This document shows, piece after piece, positions 60,701-64,000 of a stretch of DNA of 64,000 bases. Numbering within the stretch: position 1 is the first letter of the stretch; each line of letters starts with the position of its first letter. The notes beneath the pieces are model-generated. The model saw nothing but the letters and a program-made list of their open reading frames with translations. It did not search any database and had not been told where the DNA came from. The position numbers were made by a program, and so were the translations under genes. Origin of the DNA: Coccinella septempunctata (lineage: Eukaryota; Arthropoda; Insecta; Coleoptera; Coccinellidae); assembly GCF_907165205.1 (NCBI RefSeq), contig NC_058189.1, positions 68,260,315 through 68,324,314 of the forward strand, read 5' to 3'.

Positions 60701-63700
60701 TCGAGGAAAAACCCAAAAAGAGAGGAGTCGAAGAAAAAGTCAGTAGTTCCCTGGAGGAATTGATAACCAATCTGAACGATCTGAAGCAAGAAGCTTCTCT
60801 CATGAAAGTCTCTACAAATACGATAATCATATCGCTGTTGAACCTAGAACAACCACTTAAATTATTCAAGGAGAATGTAGACAAACTAGGATCAAGTTTC
60901 TTCGCATCTTTCCAAACCTCCAAATTCGAAACCAAATTGCTTTCGTTCAGAACAAACATCGTAACATTGCAGTGTGTGTTGGGCAACAAGGATCTGCTCA
61001 AAAACGAGATGTACGAGCTTTCGAAAACCGTAAAATCTTTGGAAAACTGCTTGAGGCTCCTGCAGAAAGAGCAATCGTCCAATAACATTGATACTAGCTC
61101 AACAGCTTCTGTAAGGAAGCATTTGCTTGTTGTGATCGAGAACATAGAGAACGAAAAATTCGATCAAAAAGTGCTGAGTCAACTTATCGACACATTCAGA
61201 GAGCTAGATGCGAATATTCAACTATTGAAGAAGAGGAATAAGAGCGAACTGAGCGAGGATATAATAAGAACTTTGGAATTGTCCCAGAATTTGAAGAATA
61301 TCGATGAAATTCTGGGTGTTGCGAAACAGGTGAGCCAAAACTCGAAAGATATTTCGGAAAAAACATACGAGAAGTTGAAGAAATTTCAGGAGAGTCTGAG
61401 GAGTTTCAGTGTACATTTGAATAACATCGAAGTAAACATCAACACCAGTATTTATCTGAATATTCTCGATCAACATTCCGATGTTACAAACGACTTGAAA
61501 TCAGCTTTCGATATTCTCCTCAATTTGCACCCTGAAAATGAAACCATGGAAGTGATATTGAACGGATTAGGACTACTTAAGAACAGTTTCAATACAATAA
61601 CTGAGCAAGCCAAAGATTCCAAGAGTAAGAGAAGGAATGATATGCAAATAATTGATTTGTTCGAGAAGGCACTTTCAGATTTACAGAAAAAAATTCGGCA
61701 CATTTCTCCATCTTTTAAGACTGAAGAAGCATCAAAGCTCAGCAAAGTTTTACAACCCATATCCATCCTCATTGAAACCTTAAAGGAGTTAAGAGCAGAC
61801 ATCTTAACAGAATATTCTAGACAAACGGACTTATCAGAGCCGACATACAAGAATTTGTGTCCGGAGGTTGAAGCAATAAACACTTTCTCCAAATCTCTTC
61901 AAGGATCAGATATCGTTCAAATGAAGAATAGTTTCTCTGGACTCAAAGCCAACTTCAAGAACCTGAAAGCAACTTGCATCAACGAAGAATTTTTAACTCC
62001 ACTTGATTTACCTATCGACATGATGGTGAGGGCTATAGATGGTATTTTGAGATTTATAAGAGAAAGTATGGAAGAAAGCGATGAAGAATCTCTGAAAGAA
62101 CTTGGTGAAGAAGAATTAGAGAAAACAGTAGATGATACTGAAAAACTAGGGGTCGCAGAAGAGAAAGCAGAAGAAGCATATAAAGGAGAGGATAAAGACG
62201 AACCTATTAAAGTAGACGTCACGCACGAAGAGCAAGATGAAGAAAAGGTAGAGAAAAAGCCAGAACAAGAACCATTGGCCGATAAAGATGAAGCAAACAA
62301 GGTTCAGGTGGATGCTGAGTTGAACAAAACCAAGGGATTAACTGTGGAAAAAGAGAAGAATGTAGTCAGTGAACCAGAAAAGAAAAATGATACTGAGAAG
62401 GCAATAGACGCTGAAATTGAAACAAAGAAACAGACCGCACTTGTTGAATCGCAGAAAGAGATTGAAAAAGTTGAAAACACTACACCTATCAATAAAAAGC
62501 AGGATATAGAAGACAAAAAGGGGGAAAAACTGAAAGGAAGTGAAAAATTAGATGAAAAAGAATTGAAAGCAGATGATAAGCTTCAATTTATCGAAGAAAA
62601 GAATCAACAAGAAGAGAAGAATAAATCGGCTACAACTCAAGAATCTCAGAATGAAAATTTACCACAGGATATAAAGGAAGATGATAAGAAAATGAAAGGT
62701 CGAGATTCGGAAAAAATAGAAATTCTAACAGGGGGAGAACTTGAAGACAAATTAGGGCAAGAAAACGTGAACAAATCAGAGAATGAAAGCATAGAAGTGA
62801 AGGAACAGATGGAGCAAGATAAGAATTCGGGAATAAAAAAAGGAAATGAATGTGTACAGAAGATACCAAAGGATTCTGATGAAGAAAAATATATGAAACA
62901 ATTAAAACCTGAAACTAATGAGGAAGTTCGAAAAGATGAGGAGCAAAAATCAACACATGAGGAGGTAAGAAAAGAACCCCTTGCAAAAATGAAGAAGAAA
63001 GAAGAAATCAATGGATCTACTGTCGAAAAAATTGAAAAGAAACGGAAATCCAAGGGAGGTATCGAATTGAAAGATGAAATCGGAAAAGATAAATCAAGTG
63101 ATGATCTTGCAAAACCTGAAATTAAAAAAGAGGCGAAAAAGCCCGTCCAAAACGACGATAAGGAAAAAATTCCGCAAGAAGAAGTGATTCAAGAACTCAA
63201 AAAAGAAGAAGAAATAATTAAAGATCGAGCATCTGAAGATGAAAAGCAGTTGAAAAGTGTTGTTGAATCTAAAACGCTTGAGAGTGAAGAAGTTAAGGCT
63301 AGTGACACATCTGCGAAAGGCGATCAGAAAAAACTTCATCTAGAGAAAAAAGAATCAATAACAGGCTCTACAGAAGAGGAAAAACCAACTGATAATGGTG
63401 CCGATGCAAAAGATATGATGAAAAAAAATCACGAAAGGAAAGAAATTTGTAATGGAACTGACGCCAAAGAGAGAGGAGATGAAACTAAAGATAGAAAAAT
63501 TGAAGAACGAGAGAAGAAGGAGGAAACAGGGAAATTGGAAGTTCAGAAACAAATCCAAAGCTCAATTACAAGTGAAGACTCAGTAGAAAAGAAACAGGAA
63601 AAGGTTGGGTCGATAGAGAATGTAGCAGGAGATTCTTTGAAAGAGGCGAAAAAGACTGACGGAATTGTGGAAACTGGAGAGGACCCTAAACAGCATAAGA

Positions 63701-64000
63701 AACAAGTAATCGAGGCTTTAAAAGATGAAGCCGTTGAGAAAGACAAAGAAATTCAGGTACCCCAGAAAAAAAAGAAGAATGAATTGAAAATCCAGAAACA
63801 AAAAGAAGAAAACTCAATGACTAGTATAACGTCAGCAGATAAGGAACTCGAGCAGGTTCAGCTGGGGTCCGACCCCGTAAAAGAAACAGTAAAAACTGAA
63901 GAAATTGTGAAAAAAGATGCAGACACTGATGAACATAAGAAACAGAAAATTTCTGAAGAAATTGATAGAGGAAGTACTTCACAAAACAAAGAAATCGAAG
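36731..64000 (+). CDS. Giant exon of a titin/zormin-like Ig protein (partial, open at window end)
   Basis: One plus-strand frame is open from the acceptor CACAGTTTAG at 36730 to the last base, 27,270 bases or 9,089 codons. The phase matches the donor at 34699 (G|AT). Layout: an acidic, Ser/Arg-rich linker to about 37440 (DEMMSMTDESGNIISSV; RRRRSSQSSNDTHCLDL); diverged helical repeats to about 44570; a young 157-residue repeat array to about 55750; more diverged repeats to about 62060; then a Glu/Lys-rich tail. No catalytic domain, membrane helix or further Ig domain appears. With the upstream exons the protein exceeds 9,800 residues. Giant Ig proteins of this kind (titin, zormin, stretchin, obscurin groups) are sarcomere scaffolds. 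The Ig pairs fit zormin or D-titin best, but the exact ortholog is not certain. Many short minus-strand ORFs here are shadows. Confidence 0.9.
37440..44573 (+). repeat. Ancient diverged helical repeats, 5' block (protein level)
   Basis: At protein level the frame is almost entirely amphipathic helix with a recurring core of two hydrophobic residues, Pro-Leu/Ile, then Leu and Ile. Examples: ILQPIYDIHLVFEEV, LSVPLKNLGEELDIL, LFQPLQILNTQIIQV, LSEPLRRFSLSIATV, LLEPLEDIDKLIKNI. Spacing between cores is irregular, mostly a few tens of residues. DNA similarity between copies is no longer visible. The motif is the same as in the 157-residue units (LQPLEKLKAEI, IAEPLTNLRESI, ISVPLKKLASVL), so the young array arose from within this family. 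Confidence 0.65.
46060..49690 (+). repeat. Multi-unit block duplicated 5,181 bp downstream
   Basis: The block from about 46.06 to 49.69 kb recurs at about 51.24-54.87 kb, a shift of exactly 11 units. Diagnostic variants shared at this offset include ISETIS/MEVKSQ, KASSI, IEPEIG (47252 and 52433), KLGTISV, and QSHKG with KCKQDIIE (48930 and 54111). Very few differences are visible, for example a synonymous GCT/GCC Ala codon near 49105 against 54286. Confidence 0.85.
47930..49200 (+). repeat. Sub-block repeated at a 4-unit (1,884 bp) offset
   Basis: Units 7-10 of the array are matched by units 11-14 (49.8-51.1 kb) with the same ordered variants: GLPINEKS, the synonymous CTTCTACAA Leu-Leu-Gln codons, QSHKG and KCKQDIIE (48930 and 50814). 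The same series appears a third time at 53.1-54.4 kb as part of the 11-unit copy. Units 1-2 and 3-4 also match each other at a 2-unit offset. Confidence 0.8.
55751..62060 (+). repeat. Ancient diverged helical repeats, 3' block (protein level)
   Basis: Beyond the array the same protein repeat continues in diverged form. Recognisable equivalents of the young unit include NISENISKMDVKSKTEVQQ with DIAQPLVDLKKGI, then RRGVMSIVCLVEPLVTL, RKGAFSILKMIGPLEQVI and RSAILKVVRLSEPLLELENG. Copies are too different for DNA-level alignment by eye. This shows the array expanded inside an older repeat domain and did not invade from elsewhere. Confidence 0.65.
62061..64000 (+). other. Glu/Lys-rich, PEVK-like disordered segment of the giant exon
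   Basis: From about 62.06 kb the protein changes to strings of Glu, Lys, Asp, Ser and Thr with few hydrophobic residues (ESMEESDEESLKELGEEELE; KKPEQEPLADKDEANK; VIQELKKEEEIIKDRASEDE). Prolines and valines are scattered, as in PEVK-type elastic segments. The purine-rich coding strand here is a direct result. The segment is still open at base 64000. Confidence 0.8.

Noticed and set aside
1..64000. Bacterial features such as operons, Shine-Dalgarno sites, CRISPR arrays or attachment sites
   Set aside because: The window is eukaryotic (spliced nuclear genes, insect transposons). The regular 471-bp array is coding, not CRISPR.

Overview
The window is nuclear DNA of a holometabolous insect, possibly a beetle. 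It is AT-rich, its genes are split by short GT-AG introns, and it carries mariner, LINE, tyrosine-recombinase and MITE debris. The species cannot be fixed from the sequence alone. All exon models below were joined by hand from splice sites, reading phase and protein family motifs.

Region 1 (about 1-17 kb) is gene-dense housekeeping territory. In order it holds: a possible 3' end of an upstream gene; a UBE2T-type ubiquitin E2 (minus) head to head with mitochondrial ribosomal protein uS2m (plus); a DHRS7-like short-chain dehydrogenase (minus, 6 exons) divergent from MOSPD2 (plus, 9 exons, CRAL-TRIO + MSP + C-terminal membrane anchor); the insulator protein CTCF (plus, 11 coding exons, 11 zinc fingers, with a YDF motif before the fingers); and a small intronless gene of unknown function (minus). 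Short perfect palindromes built on CATAGAC/GTCTATG cluster at 16.1-17.0 kb.

Region 2 (about 17.8-36.7 kb) holds the 5' exons of one giant muscle-type gene. At least seven immunoglobulin domains are encoded on small exons whose phases all agree. The large introns contain a 174-bp satellite in two inverted blocks around a foldback element, two copies of a TIR-bearing MITE, a mariner with intact ends but a broken transposase, a decayed Crypton-like tyrosine recombinase, and a LINE tail. An alternative first exon may give the protein an N-terminus with a myristoylation signal and a cysteine cluster.

Region 3 (36.7-64 kb, running off the window) is a single plus-strand exon with no stop for at least 27.27 kb (more than 9,000 codons). 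It codes for an acidic linker, then a very long run of old, diverged helical repeats. Inside these sits a young array of about 23.7 nearly identical 471-bp units (157 residues each). A Glu/Lys-rich, PEVK-like disordered tail follows from about 62.1 kb. The array was built by multi-unit block duplications: variants recur at offsets of exactly 4 and 11 units. This giant titin/zormin-like protein with a recently amplified helical spring-like or spacer segment is the most unusual content of the window.
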